From: Zoogloea sp041917255
Lineage (GTDB): Bacteria; Pseudomonadota; Gammaproteobacteria; Burkholderiales; Rhodocyclaceae
Assembly: GCA_041917255.1 (NCBI GenBank)
Contig: JAYRYA010000025.1
Location: forward strand, 10,774 to 74,773
DNA: 64,000 nucleotides
Direction of reading: 5' to 3'
The translations under genes were made by a program, and so were the position numbers. Below, one piece after another: positions 26,842 through 36,095 of this stretch (position 1 is the first letter of the stretch; each line of letters opens with the position of its first letter). The notes beneath the pieces are model-generated. The model saw nothing but the letters and a program-made list of their open reading frames with translations. It did no database searches and was not told where the DNA came from.

Positions 26842-28011
26842 ATGATCGACTTCAAATGGGATGACCCCCTCCTCCTCGACCGCCAGCTCACCGACGACGA
26901 ACGCCAGATCCGCGACGCCGCCAACGCCTACTGTCAGGGCAAACTCGCCCCCCGCGTCGTGGAGGCCTTCCGCAATGAACACACCGACCTCGCGATCTTC
27001 CGCGAGATGGGCGAGCTGGGCCTGCTCGGCCCCACAATCCCCGAGCAATACGGCGGCGCCGGGCTCAACTACGTGAGCTACGGCCTGATCGCCCGGGAAG
27101 TCGAGCGCGTCGACTCCGGCTACCGCTCGATGATGAGCGTGCAGTCGTCCCTGGTGATGGTGCCGATCAACGAGTTCGGCAACGAAGCCACCAAACAGAA
27201 GTACCTGCCCAAGCTCGCCAGCGGCGAATGGATCGGCTGCTTCGGCCTCACCGAGCCCAACCATGGCTCCGACCCCGGCAGCATGATCACCCGCGCTCGC
27301 AAGGTGGACGGCGGCTATAGCCTTACCGGCAGCAAGATGTGGATCACCAACAGCCCGGTGGCCGATGTCTTCGTGGTGTGGGCCAAGGACGACGCCGGCA
27401 AGATCCGCGGCTTCGTGCTCGAAAAGGGCTGGAAGGGTCTGTCGGCGCCGGCGATCCACGGCAAGGTCGGCCTGCGCGCCTCGATCACCGGCGAGATCGT
27501 GATGGACGAGGTGTTCTGCCCCGAGGAAAACGCCTTCCCTGATGTACGTGGCCTGAAGGGCCCCTTCACCTGCCTCAACTCGGCCCGCTACGGCATCGCC
27601 TGGGGCGCGCTGGGCGCCGCGGAAGACTGCTGGCTCCGGGCCCGCCAGTACGTGCTCGACCGCAAGCAGTTCGGTCGCCCGCTGGCCGCCAACCAGCTCA
27701 TCCAGAAGAAGCTCGCCGACATGCAGACCGAGATCACCCTGGGCCTGCAGGGCTGCCTCCGGCTGGGGCGGATGAAGGACGAAGGCACGGATTCGGCCGA
27801 GATCACCTCGATCATGAAGCGCAACTCCTGCGGCAAGGCGCTGGACATTGCCCGCGTCGCCCGCGACATGCTGGGCGGTAACGGCATCTCGGACGAATTC
27901 GGGATCATCCGCCACATGGTGAACCTGGAGGTGGTGAACACCTACGAAGGCACCCACGACATCCACGCCCTGATCCTCGGCCGCGCCCAGACCGGCATCG
28001 CCGCGTTCTGA
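26842..28011 (+). CDS. gcdH: Glutaryl-CoA dehydrogenase
   Basis: A 389-residue acyl-CoA dehydrogenase flavoprotein that oxidises and decarboxylates glutaryl-CoA to crotonyl-CoA. Features are CFGLTEPNHGSDPGSM and KMWITNSPVADVFVVWA in the FAD/substrate region, the family-specific KVGLRASITGEIVMDEV and the catalytic base E369 in NTYEGTHD. Length and sequence fit GcdH very well. In denitrifying aromatic degraders it serves the lower benzoyl-CoA pathway as well as lysine breakdown. It follows the liv genes by 110 bases in the same direction. Confidence 0.95.
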   Translation: MIDFKWDDPLLLDRQLTDDERQIRDAANAYCQGKLAPRVVEAFRNEHTDLAIFREMGELGLLGPTIPEQYGGAGLNYVSYGLIAREVERVDSGYRSMMSVQSSLVMVPINEFGNEATKQKYLPKLASGEWIGCFGLTEPNHGSDPGSMITRARKVDGGYSLTGSKMWITNSPVADVFVVWAKDDAGKIRGFVLEKGWKGLSAPAIHGKVGLRASITGEIVMDEVFCPEENAFPDVRGLKGPFTCLNSARYGIAWGALGAAEDCWLRARQYVLDRKQFGRPLAANQLIQKKLADMQTEITLGLQGCLRLGRMKDEGTDSAEITSIMKRNSCGKALDIARVARDMLGGNGISDEFGIIRHMVNLEVVNTYEGTHDIHALILGRAQTGIAAF

Positions 28012-28072
28012 GGCACTCCGGCGGAGCGACGGCTGGCTAAGGTCAACCGTTCTTCTTTGTGGCGCCGGAAGC

Positions 28073-28291
28073 TCAGCCGGCCGCCGCCGGTGCTGCGTCG
28101 CCAGCGTACGGCCACTGCGGGAAATGCGCATCCGCCATCGGCTCGGCCGGCACGATCACCCGCGGAGCGGCACCGAAATCGGGCACGAACAGCAGGCCTT
28201 GCCAGTCGTCGTCCAGAATGAAGGCTTCCACGTCCGGCCCAAAGAGGCGGCGGAGTATCTGCCTGGCGCCCCTGTCAAGAATCGATTCCAT
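28073..28291 (-). CDS. Small hypothetical protein
   Basis: A 72-residue frame starting MESILDRGARQILRRLFGPD with a GGGGACAGG site before the ATG. It is acidic in the middle and Ala/Pro rich at the end, with no signal peptide, membrane segment or known motif. I do not recognise it. It lies alone between gcdH and the tRNA terminator; base composition at third positions looks coding, but it could be spurious. Confidence 0.45.
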   Translation of the reverse strand: MESILDRGARQILRRLFGPDVEAFILDDDWQGLLFVPDFGAAPRVIVPAEPMADAHFPQWPYAGDAAPAAAG

Positions 28292-28403
28292 GCCTGTCCC
28301 CAATCGGCGAATACGGTATCGCGCCGTTCGTGACGATTCTGGGCAGGCGAGATGACAGGCTGAAAACAGGCGTCTTGCAGGCAGGCTACAGCGGCAGGAC
28401 AAA

Positions 28404-28440
28404 ACAAAAACGGGGAAAACGAATCATCGTTTTCCCCGTT
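28404..28440 (-). terminator. Rho-independent terminator of the pgsA-tRNA transcript
   Basis: A perfect 14-base stem, AACGGGGAAAACGA with its complement, closes a four-base loop (28409-28440). On the minus strand it is followed by a TTTTTG tract. It stands just downstream of the last tRNA-Gly. Confidence 0.9.
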
Positions 28441-28445
28441 AATTT

Positions 28446-28521
28446 TGGAGCGGCAGAAGAGTCTCGAACTCTCGACCTATACCTTGGCAAGGTATCGCTC
28501 TACCAACTGAGCTACTGCCGC
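28446..28521 (-). tRNA. tRNA-Gly (GCC), second copy
   Basis: A 76-base cloverleaf on the minus strand from GCGGCAG to an encoded CCA. The anticodon loop TTGCCAA gives GCC. It is identical to the copy at 28657-28732 except for two paired changes in the anticodon stem (ATACC/GGTAT instead of CAACC/GGTTG). Twelve bases separate it from tRNA-Cys. Confidence 0.97.
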
Positions 28522-28533
28522 TTTGATCTAGCC

Positions 28534-28607
28534 TGGAGGCGCGAGCCGGAGTCGAACCGACCTACACGGATTTGCAATCCGGTGCATAACCGCTTTGCTA
28601 TCGCGCC
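28534..28607 (-). tRNA. tRNA-Cys (GCA)
   Basis: A 74-base cloverleaf from GGCGCGATAG to an encoded CCA. The anticodon loop ATTGCAAAT gives GCA, and the acceptor stem GGCGCGA pairs with TCGCGCC. It lies between two tRNA-Gly genes, as in the pgsA-glyW-cysT order of enterics. Confidence 0.97.
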
Positions 28608-28656
28608 GTGTACCTCACAGAGAAGCATCCAATAACTGCTTCCCTTCAAAATTTCT

Positions 28657-28732
28657 TGGAGCGGCAGAAGAGTCTCGAACTCTCGACCTCAACCTTGGCA
28701 AGGTTGCGCTCTACCAACTGAGCTACTGCCGC
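28657..28732 (-). tRNA. tRNA-Gly (GCC), first copy
   Basis: A 76-base cloverleaf from GCGGCAG to an encoded CCA, anticodon GCC in the loop TTGCCAA with stem CAACC/GGTTG. It follows pgsA by about 70 bases on the same strand and is probably part of that transcript. Confidence 0.97.
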
Positions 28733-28804
28733 CCTGAAAGAGCCGCCATTATAGACACTATAACGTCGGCGTCAACTCCTTTTTGGAAGGTTGGCAACTT
28801 CCAC

Positions 28805-29377
28805 CTAGCGGCTGCGCTTGGCAAGCTCCGGCCACGCGCAGCGCATGTAATAGCCCATCGACCACAGGGTAAGCACCGCCGCCACGTAGATCAGCACGGT
28901 GCCGAGCCCGATGCTGTCGAAGCCCAGCACCGGCGCTTCGTAGAGCAGCAGCGGAATCGCCGACATCTGGGCCGCCGTCTTGAGCTTGCCCACGAAGGCC
29001 ACCGCCACGCTGCCGGCAGCACCGACCTTGGCCATCCACTCGCGCAGTGCCGAGATGGTGATCTCCCGCCCGATGATGACCAGCGCGATCAGCGAATCGA
29101 CACGCCCCAGATGCACCAGCACGATGAGCGCGGCAGCCACCATCAGCTTGTCGGCCACGGGGTCGAGAAAGGCGCCGAAAGCGGATGTCTGGCCCAGCGA
29201 GCGCGCCAGATAGCCGTCGAACCAGTCGGTCACGGCCGCGACGATGAAGGTGAGCGTCGCCGCGAGGTTCTTGTCCTCCGGGGAGATCGCGTTATCCGGA
29301 AAATAATAAATGCCGACGAAAAACGGGATCAGCGCAATACGCGCCCAGGTGAGGGTGTTGGGAATGTTCAGAGGCAT
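28805..29377 (-). CDS. pgsA: CDP-diacylglycerol-glycerol-3-phosphate 3-phosphatidyltransferase
   Basis: A 190-residue inner-membrane enzyme that commits CDP-diacylglycerol to phosphatidylglycerol. The CDP-alcohol phosphotransferase signature DGYLAR-x8-G-x3-D-x3-D is intact (DWFDGYLARSLGQ, then GAFLDPVADK). There are about four to five membrane helices and the C-terminus is basic. It starts 15 bases after uvrC, the same order as in enterics, and is followed by three tRNA genes. Confidence 0.96.
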   Translation of the reverse strand: MPLNIPNTLTWARIALIPFFVGIYYFPDNAISPEDKNLAATLTFIVAAVTDWFDGYLARSLGQTSAFGAFLDPVADKLMVAAALIVLVHLGRVDSLIALVIIGREITISALREWMAKVGAAGSVAVAFVGKLKTAAQMSAIPLLLYEAPVLGFDSIGLGTVLIYVAAVLTLWSMGYYMRCAWPELAKRSR

Positions 29378-29392
29378 GTCGGCGTTCGCTTG

Positions 29393-31189
29393 CTATCGCA
29401 AGCTATTGTATATCTGTTCGGCAAGTTGCCGGCTGATGCCTTCCACACGGCACAAGTCCTCAATTGTGGCATTACGCACACCGTCGATGCCGCCGAAGGC
29501 CGCCAGCAGCTTGCGACGTCGCGTGGGGCCGACGCCGGCGATGTCTTCGAGGCGCGAGGTGTTGCGCGTCTTGGCGCGGCGGGCTCGGTGGCCGGTGATC
29601 GCGAAACGGTGGGCTTCGTCGCGGATTTCCTGGATCAGGTGCAGGGCGGGTGCGTCGGGGCGCAGGTGAACCGGCTCGCGGCCGTCGGGGAAGACCAGTT
29701 CCTCGAGGCCCGGCTTGCGGCTCTCGCCCTTGGCGACGCCGAACATGGTGATGGATTCGAGCCCCAGTTCGGCGAGCACTTCCTTCGCCACGCCCATCTG
29801 GCCCTTGCCGCCGTCGATGAGGATCACGTCGGGACACACGCCCTCGCCCGCCGCCACCTTCTCGTAGCGCCGGGTGAGCGCCTGACGCATCGCGGCGTAG
29901 TCGTCGCCGGGCGTGATGCCGGTGATGTTGTAACGACGGTATTCGGACTTCTTCATGGCCTTGCCGTCCCACACCACGCAGGACGCCACGGTGGCCTCGC
30001 CCATGGTGTGCGAGATGTCGAAGCATTCGATGCGGCTGGGTGTTTCGGCAAGGCCGATGGCTTCGCGCAGGGCGTCGAGGCGCTGCTCGCCCCGGCTGGA
30101 TTCCTGTTCCCGGGCCAGCAGCGCGAGGCTGGCGTTGTTCTCGGCCATGCCGATCCAGGCGCGCTCGTTCTCGTAGCGGGCGGCCACGACCGTCACCTTG
30201 CCCTCGATGGCCTCCTCCAGCGCCTCCTTGACCACGGCCGGATCACCATTGACGAGGATGCGCCCAGGCAGAGGGTGATCGAGGTAATGCTGCTCGACGA
30301 AGGCCACCAGCGCATCCAGCGGCGCGACGCCCTGGGCGTTGCTCGGGAACAGCGGCCGGTCGCCCAGATGGCGCCCGCCGCGGATCATCGCCAGATTGAC
30401 GCACACCATGCCGCCCCGCTCAAGCGCGGCGATCACGTCCACGTCCTCGTCCTTGGCGCTCTCGACGAACTGCTTGTGGAGCACCGCCTGCAGGTTGCGG
30501 ATCTGGTCGCGATAGACCACCGCCTTCTCGAAGGCGAGCTCGTCGGAGGCGGCCTGCATCCGGCGCGACAGGTCGTCCACCACGTCGCCGTGGCGGCCGT
30601 TGAGGAACAGACTGGCGAGGCGCACGTCGCCGGCGTAGGCATCCTTGTCGATCAGCCCCACGCACGGCCCGGTGCAGCGGTTGATCTGGTGCAGCAGGCA
30701 GGGCCGTGAGCGGTTGGAGAAGGTGGTGTCTTCGCAGGTGCGCAGGCGGAAGATCTTCTGCATCAGATGCAGGGTCTCACGCACGGCCCAGCTGTTGGGG
30801 AACGGCCCGAAGTAGCGCTCGCCCTTCCGGAAGCCGCCACGGTGGTAGTAGATCTGCGGAAACTCGCCGCCCGACAGCGCGATGTACGGGTAGGACTTGT
30901 CGTCCCGGAAGAGGATGTTGTACTTGGGCCCGAGGCTCTTGATGAGGTTGTTTTCGAGGATCAGCGCCTCGGCTTCCGAGCGGGTCGCGGTGGTATCGAC
31001 GCGCACCACCTGCCCCACCATGATCGCGATGCGCGGCGACAGCTGGGTGCGCTGGAAATAGGACGACACCCGCCGCTTGAGGTTCTTGGCCTTGCCGACG
31101 TAGAGCACGATGTCGCCCTCGCCGATCATCCGGTAGACACCGGGCTCCTCGGTGAGGGTGCGCAAGAAGGCCTTGGCGTCGAAGCTCAC
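29393..31189 (-). CDS. uvrC: Excinuclease ABC subunit C
   Basis: A 598-residue nucleotide-excision repair endonuclease. The N-terminal GIY-YIG nuclease (PGVYRMIGEGDIVLYVGKAK, about 15-35) makes the 3' cut. A UvrB-binding UVR motif lies in the middle. The RNase H-like domain with VILIDGGKGQMGVAKEVL makes the 5' cut, and a helix-hairpin-helix pair ends the protein (IAGVGPTRRRKLLAAFG, CRVEGISRQLAEQIY). The length is standard. It lies 12 bases after nagZ in a long leftward run; uvrB is at 59-61 kb. Confidence 0.98.
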   Translation of the reverse strand: MSFDAKAFLRTLTEEPGVYRMIGEGDIVLYVGKAKNLKRRVSSYFQRTQLSPRIAIMVGQVVRVDTTATRSEAEALILENNLIKSLGPKYNILFRDDKSYPYIALSGGEFPQIYYHRGGFRKGERYFGPFPNSWAVRETLHLMQKIFRLRTCEDTTFSNRSRPCLLHQINRCTGPCVGLIDKDAYAGDVRLASLFLNGRHGDVVDDLSRRMQAASDELAFEKAVVYRDQIRNLQAVLHKQFVESAKDEDVDVIAALERGGMVCVNLAMIRGGRHLGDRPLFPSNAQGVAPLDALVAFVEQHYLDHPLPGRILVNGDPAVVKEALEEAIEGKVTVVAARYENERAWIGMAENNASLALLAREQESSRGEQRLDALREAIGLAETPSRIECFDISHTMGEATVASCVVWDGKAMKKSEYRRYNITGITPGDDYAAMRQALTRRYEKVAAGEGVCPDVILIDGGKGQMGVAKEVLAELGLESITMFGVAKGESRKPGLEELVFPDGREPVHLRPDAPALHLIQEIRDEAHRFAITGHRARRAKTRNTSRLEDIAGVGPTRRRKLLAAFGGIDGVRNATIEDLCRVEGISRQLAEQIYNSLR

Positions 31190-31201
31190 GGCGAGAGCGG
31201 A

Positions 31202-32239
31202 TCAGCCCAGGGCGAGCACATTGTCGCGGGCAGCCACATAGGGCGCCCAGCTGGCTAGGGTTGCCGGATCAGCCGGCATCGTGCCGGGGCGCGGGCGCAG
31301 GGCGGCGATGCGGGTAGCGCTGTCTGCGCTCACTTCGGGTCGCCAGCGGTCGAGGAGCTGCACCGCCAGATCGGGCCGGTTACACACCAGCACCATGTCG
31401 CAGCCGGCGCCGTGGGCGGCGCTGGCGCGGGCCACGATGTCACCCGCCACACTGGCGCCTTCCATCGTCAGGTCGTCGGAGAAGATCACCCCGCCAAAGT
31501 CGAGCCGGCCACGCAGCACATCCTGCAGCCAGAACGGCGAGAAGCCCGCCGGGCGCGGATCGATGTTCTCGAAGATCACATGGGCCGGCATCACGCCGCC
31601 CAGTTCCAACGCCAGGTTGCGGAAGGGCTGGATGTCGTCGGCCCACACGGCTTCGAAGCTGCGGCCATCGACCGGAATCGCCACATGGGAATCGGCCTCG
31701 ACCGCGCCGTGACCGGGGAAGTGCTTGCCCACCGCTCGCATGCCGGCATCGGCCAGCCCGCGGATCACCGCCCGGGCGAGCTCGGTGGCAACCCGGGGGT
31801 CGCGGTGGAAAGCCCGGTCGCCGATGACAGAGCTGACCCCGTAGTCGAGATCGAGCACCGGCGCGTAACTGAGATCCACGTCATGGGCGCGCAGCTCGGC
31901 CGCCAGCACGAAGCCGGCATGGCGCGCAGCGGCGGTGGCGGCGACGGGATCGTCGTTCCAGACCGCGCCAAAGCGGCGCATCGCCGGCAGACGGGTGAAG
32001 CCGTCACGGAACCGCTGGACCCGGCCGCCTTCGTGGTCGACGGAGATCACCAACTCGGGCCGCACCGCGCGGATGGCGGCGGTGAGCGCACGTAGCTGCG
32101 CCGGCTCGGCGTAGTTGCGGGCGAACAGGATCACCCCGCCCACCAGCGGGTGCTGCAGGATCTCGCGTTCTTCGGCGGTGACTTCGTGGGCGGCCACGTC
32201 GAGCATGATCGGGCCGGGCTGGGCGTGGGAAGGCTTCAT
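31202..32239 (-). CDS. nagZ: Beta-N-acetylhexosaminidase NagZ
   Basis: A 345-residue cytoplasmic family 3 glycosidase that removes GlcNAc from recycled muropeptides. The family blocks HEGGRVQRF, the mobile loop with KHFPGHGAVEADSHV (His acts as acid/base) and the nucleophile Asp in FSDDLTMEGA are all present. It has no signal peptide, as expected. It overlaps acpS by four bases (ATGA). Confidence 0.97.
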   Translation of the reverse strand: MKPSHAQPGPIMLDVAAHEVTAEEREILQHPLVGGVILFARNYAEPAQLRALTAAIRAVRPELVISVDHEGGRVQRFRDGFTRLPAMRRFGAVWNDDPVAATAAARHAGFVLAAELRAHDVDLSYAPVLDLDYGVSSVIGDRAFHRDPRVATELARAVIRGLADAGMRAVGKHFPGHGAVEADSHVAIPVDGRSFEAVWADDIQPFRNLALELGGVMPAHVIFENIDPRPAGFSPFWLQDVLRGRLDFGGVIFSDDLTMEGASVAGDIVARASAAHGAGCDMVLVCNRPDLAVQLLDRWRPEVSADSATRIAALRPRPGTMPADPATLASWAPYVAARDNVLALG

Positions 32240-32613
32240 GATTTTTCGATGACGGCAAAGGCGACGACGTATTCGGTTTCGTCGGAAAGGCTCAGGTGGG
32301 CCGTAAGACCCTGCTCCCGCAGGTAATCGGCGAGGGCATCGGAAAACTCAAACAGGGGCTTGCCCAGGGCGTCGTGCCCGACGCGCACCGCATGGAGCGT
32401 GGCCGGCACGGCAACGCCGGTGCCGAGCGCCTTGCCGAAGGCCTCCTTGGCGGCAAAACGCTTGGCGAGGAAGCGCTCAGGGTGGGCAGCGGCCTCGAAG
32501 GCCGGCATCTCGGACTCGTCCAGCACCCGTGCCGCAAAGCGCGCGCCGTGTCGCGCCAGCGCTTCGGCGAGACGCGCGACCCGGACGATGTCGGTGCCGA
32601 TGCCGTAGATCAC
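32236..32613 (-). CDS. acpS: Holo-acyl-carrier-protein synthase
   Basis: A 125-residue phosphopantetheinyl transferase that loads the 4'-phosphopantetheine arm on AcpP, encoded at 46.5 kb. The Mg-binding Asp in IGTDIVRVARL and the RFLAKRFAAKEAFGKALGTG block are diagnostic. It overlaps pdxJ and nagZ by four bases each, so the genes are translationally coupled. Confidence 0.97.
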   Translation of the reverse strand: MIYGIGTDIVRVARLAEALARHGARFAARVLDESEMPAFEAAAHPERFLAKRFAAKEAFGKALGTGVAVPATLHAVRVGHDALGKPLFEFSDALADYLREQGLTAHLSLSDETEYVVAFAVIEKS

Positions 32614-33371
32614 GCTTGCCGGCCGAGGGCGGCGCCTTCGCGCATCAGGCGCTTCATCTCGCGCACAGCCTCGCGCATGCCCGAGAAGACCGCGCGGCTG
32701 ACGATGGAGTGCCCGATGTGCAGCTCGCGGATGCCCGGCAGGCGCGCGATGGGCTGAACGTTGTAGTAGTTGAGCGCGTGTCCTGCGTTAAAGCGCAGGC
32801 CGAGGCCGCGGATCGCCTCGCCGGCGCGGGCGATCTTGTCGATCTCGACGAGCACGGCGGGGCTTTCGGCATCGCGCCCCGCGGCGTGGAAGGCATGGGC
32901 GTAGGGGCCGGTGTGGATCTCGCAGACTTTGGCACCAATGCGCGCGGCGGCCTCGACCTGGGCGATCTCGGCATCGATGAAGACGCTGACAATGATGCCG
33001 GCGTCGGCCAGGCGCGACACCGCATCCTTCAGGCGCGCCTCCTGCGACACGATGTCGAGACCGCCTTCGGTGGTTACCTCGTGGCGGCCTTCCGGCACGA
33101 ACATCGCCATCTCGGGCTTGATGCCGCAGGCGATGCCGACCATTTCGTCCGTGGCGGCCATCTCAAGATTGAGCTTGATCTGGGTGAGGTCGCGCAGGCG
33201 CCGCACGTCATCATCCTGAATGTGGCGGCGGTCTTCGCGCAGGTGCACGGTGATGCCGTCGGCCCCGCCCAGATGGGCTTCGACGGCCGCCCACACGGGG
33301 TCGGGCTCCCAGGTGCGGCGGGCTTGGCGGAGCGTGGCCACGTGGTCGATGTTGACGCCGAGTTCGATCAA
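32610..33371 (-). CDS. pdxJ: Pyridoxine 5'-phosphate synthase
   Basis: A 253-residue TIM-barrel enzyme that joins 1-deoxyxylulose phosphate and aminoacetone phosphate to make pyridoxine phosphate. Typical blocks are LGVNIDHVATLRQARRTWEP, GADGITVHLREDRRHIQD and GHALNYYNVQPIARLPGI. It overlaps recO and acpS by ATGA; recO-pdxJ-acpS is a conserved proteobacterial order. Confidence 0.97.
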   Translation of the reverse strand: MIELGVNIDHVATLRQARRTWEPDPVWAAVEAHLGGADGITVHLREDRRHIQDDDVRRLRDLTQIKLNLEMAATDEMVGIACGIKPEMAMFVPEGRHEVTTEGGLDIVSQEARLKDAVSRLADAGIIVSVFIDAEIAQVEAAARIGAKVCEIHTGPYAHAFHAAGRDAESPAVLVEIDKIARAGEAIRGLGLRFNAGHALNYYNVQPIARLPGIRELHIGHSIVSRAVFSGMREAVREMKRLMREGAALGRQA

Positions 33372-34111
33372 GAGAGGTCTCCGGGGAAGGCAAAGAGTTC
33401 GGTGAATACGCGGCGCGACTGGAGTTGCTGTCCGCCAAGGTAATGCTGGATGAGCCTGCGCATCAGGGTCTTGCTCTGAGCCAGGGTTTCCGGATCGCGG
33501 AAATCACCGGCCGCCATGTGGAGCAGCGTCTTGCCGGAAACCGTGGCCAACTCGTCACCGACCGCGTCGAAATCATCCAGCGAAATCGGACCGCGCTCGA
33601 TTATATAGGCGTAGCGGCTATCGCCTCGGACGGGCAGGCCATCCGCATCGGCGTCGAGCGGCAGGCCGTAGCCGAGCTCCTGCAGCAGGGCGAGTTCGAA
33701 GCGACGCAGGACGACCTCCTGGGAATCTCCCGCTGCCAGGGCACGCAGGGCTTCGCCATAGGCGGCGTAAAGCTGGGGATGGGCGTCCTCGCGGGGCATG
33801 AGGCGCATCAGGAGTTCATTGGCGTAATAGGCGCAGAGCAGCGCCTGGCCGCCCAGGAGCGGCTGCCCCCCCTGCCATTCGGCGCGGACGAGGGTCTTCA
33901 TCTCGCCGCCACCGCTCCAGTCGATGAACAGCGGCTGGAAGGCCATGAGCACACCGCGCAGCTGCGAAGCCGGGCGCCGGGCGCCCTTGGCGACCAGGCC
34001 GACGCGGCCGTGGTCGCGGCTGAACACCTCGACGATGAGGCTGGTCTCGCGATACGGATAGCTGTGCAGCACGAAGCCCGGCTGCTGATCGACGCGCTGC
34101 TTGGCGCTCAC
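33368..34111 (-). CDS. recO: DNA repair protein RecO
   Basis: A 247-residue recombination mediator that helps load RecA at gaps. The N-terminal OB fold (FVLHSYPYRETSLIVEVFSR, GLVAKGARRP) and the helical C-terminal half with LCAYYANELLMRLMPREDAH are typical. It has no Cys zinc site, as in many proteobacterial RecO. It starts 21 bases after era. Confidence 0.95.
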   Translation of the reverse strand: MSAKQRVDQQPGFVLHSYPYRETSLIVEVFSRDHGRVGLVAKGARRPASQLRGVLMAFQPLFIDWSGGGEMKTLVRAEWQGGQPLLGGQALLCAYYANELLMRLMPREDAHPQLYAAYGEALRALAAGDSQEVVLRRFELALLQELGYGLPLDADADGLPVRGDSRYAYIIERGPISLDDFDAVGDELATVSGKTLLHMAAGDFRDPETLAQSKTLMRRLIQHYLGGQQLQSRRVFTELFAFPGDLS

Positions 34112-34132
34112 GGCAGGCTTACCCGGGCCGGC

Positions 34133-35043
<911 letters not shown>

Positions 35044-35047
<4 letters not shown>

Positions 35048-35727
35048 TTCTGGGGTAGGCGTTCCAGCGCCCGCTGGGCGGACTGCTGTTCGGCAGCGCG
35101 GCGACTGACGCCGATGCCACGGGTCTTGAGACCAAGGCCGGCGATCTCGCACTCGACCTCGAACTCCTGTTGATGGGCTTCGCCGCGGGTATCGGCGAGC
35201 GAATACTTGGGTAGCGGCATGCGCCGGCCCTGCAGCCATTCCTGCAGTGCCGTCTTTGGATCCTTGAGGGCGCGGGCCGGGTCGAGCTCGGAGAGGGATT
35301 TTTCGTAAAGGCGATCAACCACGCCCTTGGCGGCCTCAAAACCGGCATCCAGGAAAACCGCCGCGATGATGGCCTCCAGGGCATCGGCTAGGATGGACGG
35401 CCGGCGATGGCCGCCGCTCTTGAGCTCACCTTCGCCCAGTCGCAAATATTCCCCAAGCTTCAGCCCGTCGGCCAGCCGGTGCAGGGCTTCCTGACGCACC
35501 AGATTGGCTCGCAGCCGGGACATGTCGCCTTCCCGCAGGTTGTCGAAATGGCCGAAAAGCGCGATGGCGGTCACGCAGTTGAGCACGCTGTCGCCGAGAA
35601 ACTCGAGGCGCTCGTTGTGGGGCGAACCGAAGCTGCGATGGGTGACGGCCTGCTCCAGGAGCGCCGGCCGGGAAAAACGATGGCCGAGGGCCTGCTGCAG
35701 GGCGTCCAACTTCATGGGGAGGCTCAA
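35044..35727 (-). CDS. rnc: Ribonuclease III
   Basis: A 227-residue double-strand-specific RNase for rRNA and mRNA processing. The catalytic signature NERLEFLGDSVLN is present, with the second acidic cluster in LADALEAIIAAVFLD. A dsRNA-binding domain ends the protein (PKTALQEWLQGRRMPLP onward). It overlaps both DUF4845 and era genes by four bases. Confidence 0.97.
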
Positions 35728-36095
35728 TGGGCGTCGGACGACACTGAGAATTCGATCAGCAGGCTCACCTTGCCGTAGAGCGGTACCTTGCGGGCGTAGT
35801 CGACGGACATCACGATGCGGCCGTTTTCCTTGGTGATGTCGATATCCGCCGCCGTGACGCTGGTGATGTCGTCCACCGTGACGCGCTTCGAAAAGGCATT
35901 ACGCAGCTCCGAAACCGTCGCGCTCTGAGGATTGGAGGCGCCCACCACGGCAACCAGCGCGCGCTTGATTCCGTAGTACTCATTGACCACCGGAATCAGC
36001 TTGAGGCCCAGCACAACGAGCGCGGCCATCCCGCCGCCGACCAGCAGCACACTGATAAGACTCAGGCCCGATTGACTTTTTCGCGTCTTGATCAC
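35724..36095 (-). CDS. DUF4845 family membrane-anchored protein
   Basis: A 123-residue protein with one N-terminal membrane helix (LSLISVLLVGGGMAALVVLGL, about 11-31; pilin-like in look) and a small periplasmic domain. It belongs by sequence and position (lepB-DUF4845-rnc) to a family of unknown function common in beta- and gammaproteobacteria. It overlaps lepB and rnc by four bases, so it is translated with signal peptidase and RNase III. Confidence 0.9.
   Translation of the reverse strand: MIKTRKSQSGLSLISVLLVGGGMAALVVLGLKLIPVVNEYYGIKRALVAVVGASNPQSATVSELRNAFSKRVTVDDITSVTAADIDITKENGRIVMSVDYARKVPLYGKVSLLIEFSVSSDAH

Noticed and set aside
28595..30709. Plus-strand open frame of about 700 codons opposite pgsA and uvrC
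   Set aside because: It runs through two tRNA genes and antisense to two well-recognised genes; no motifs.
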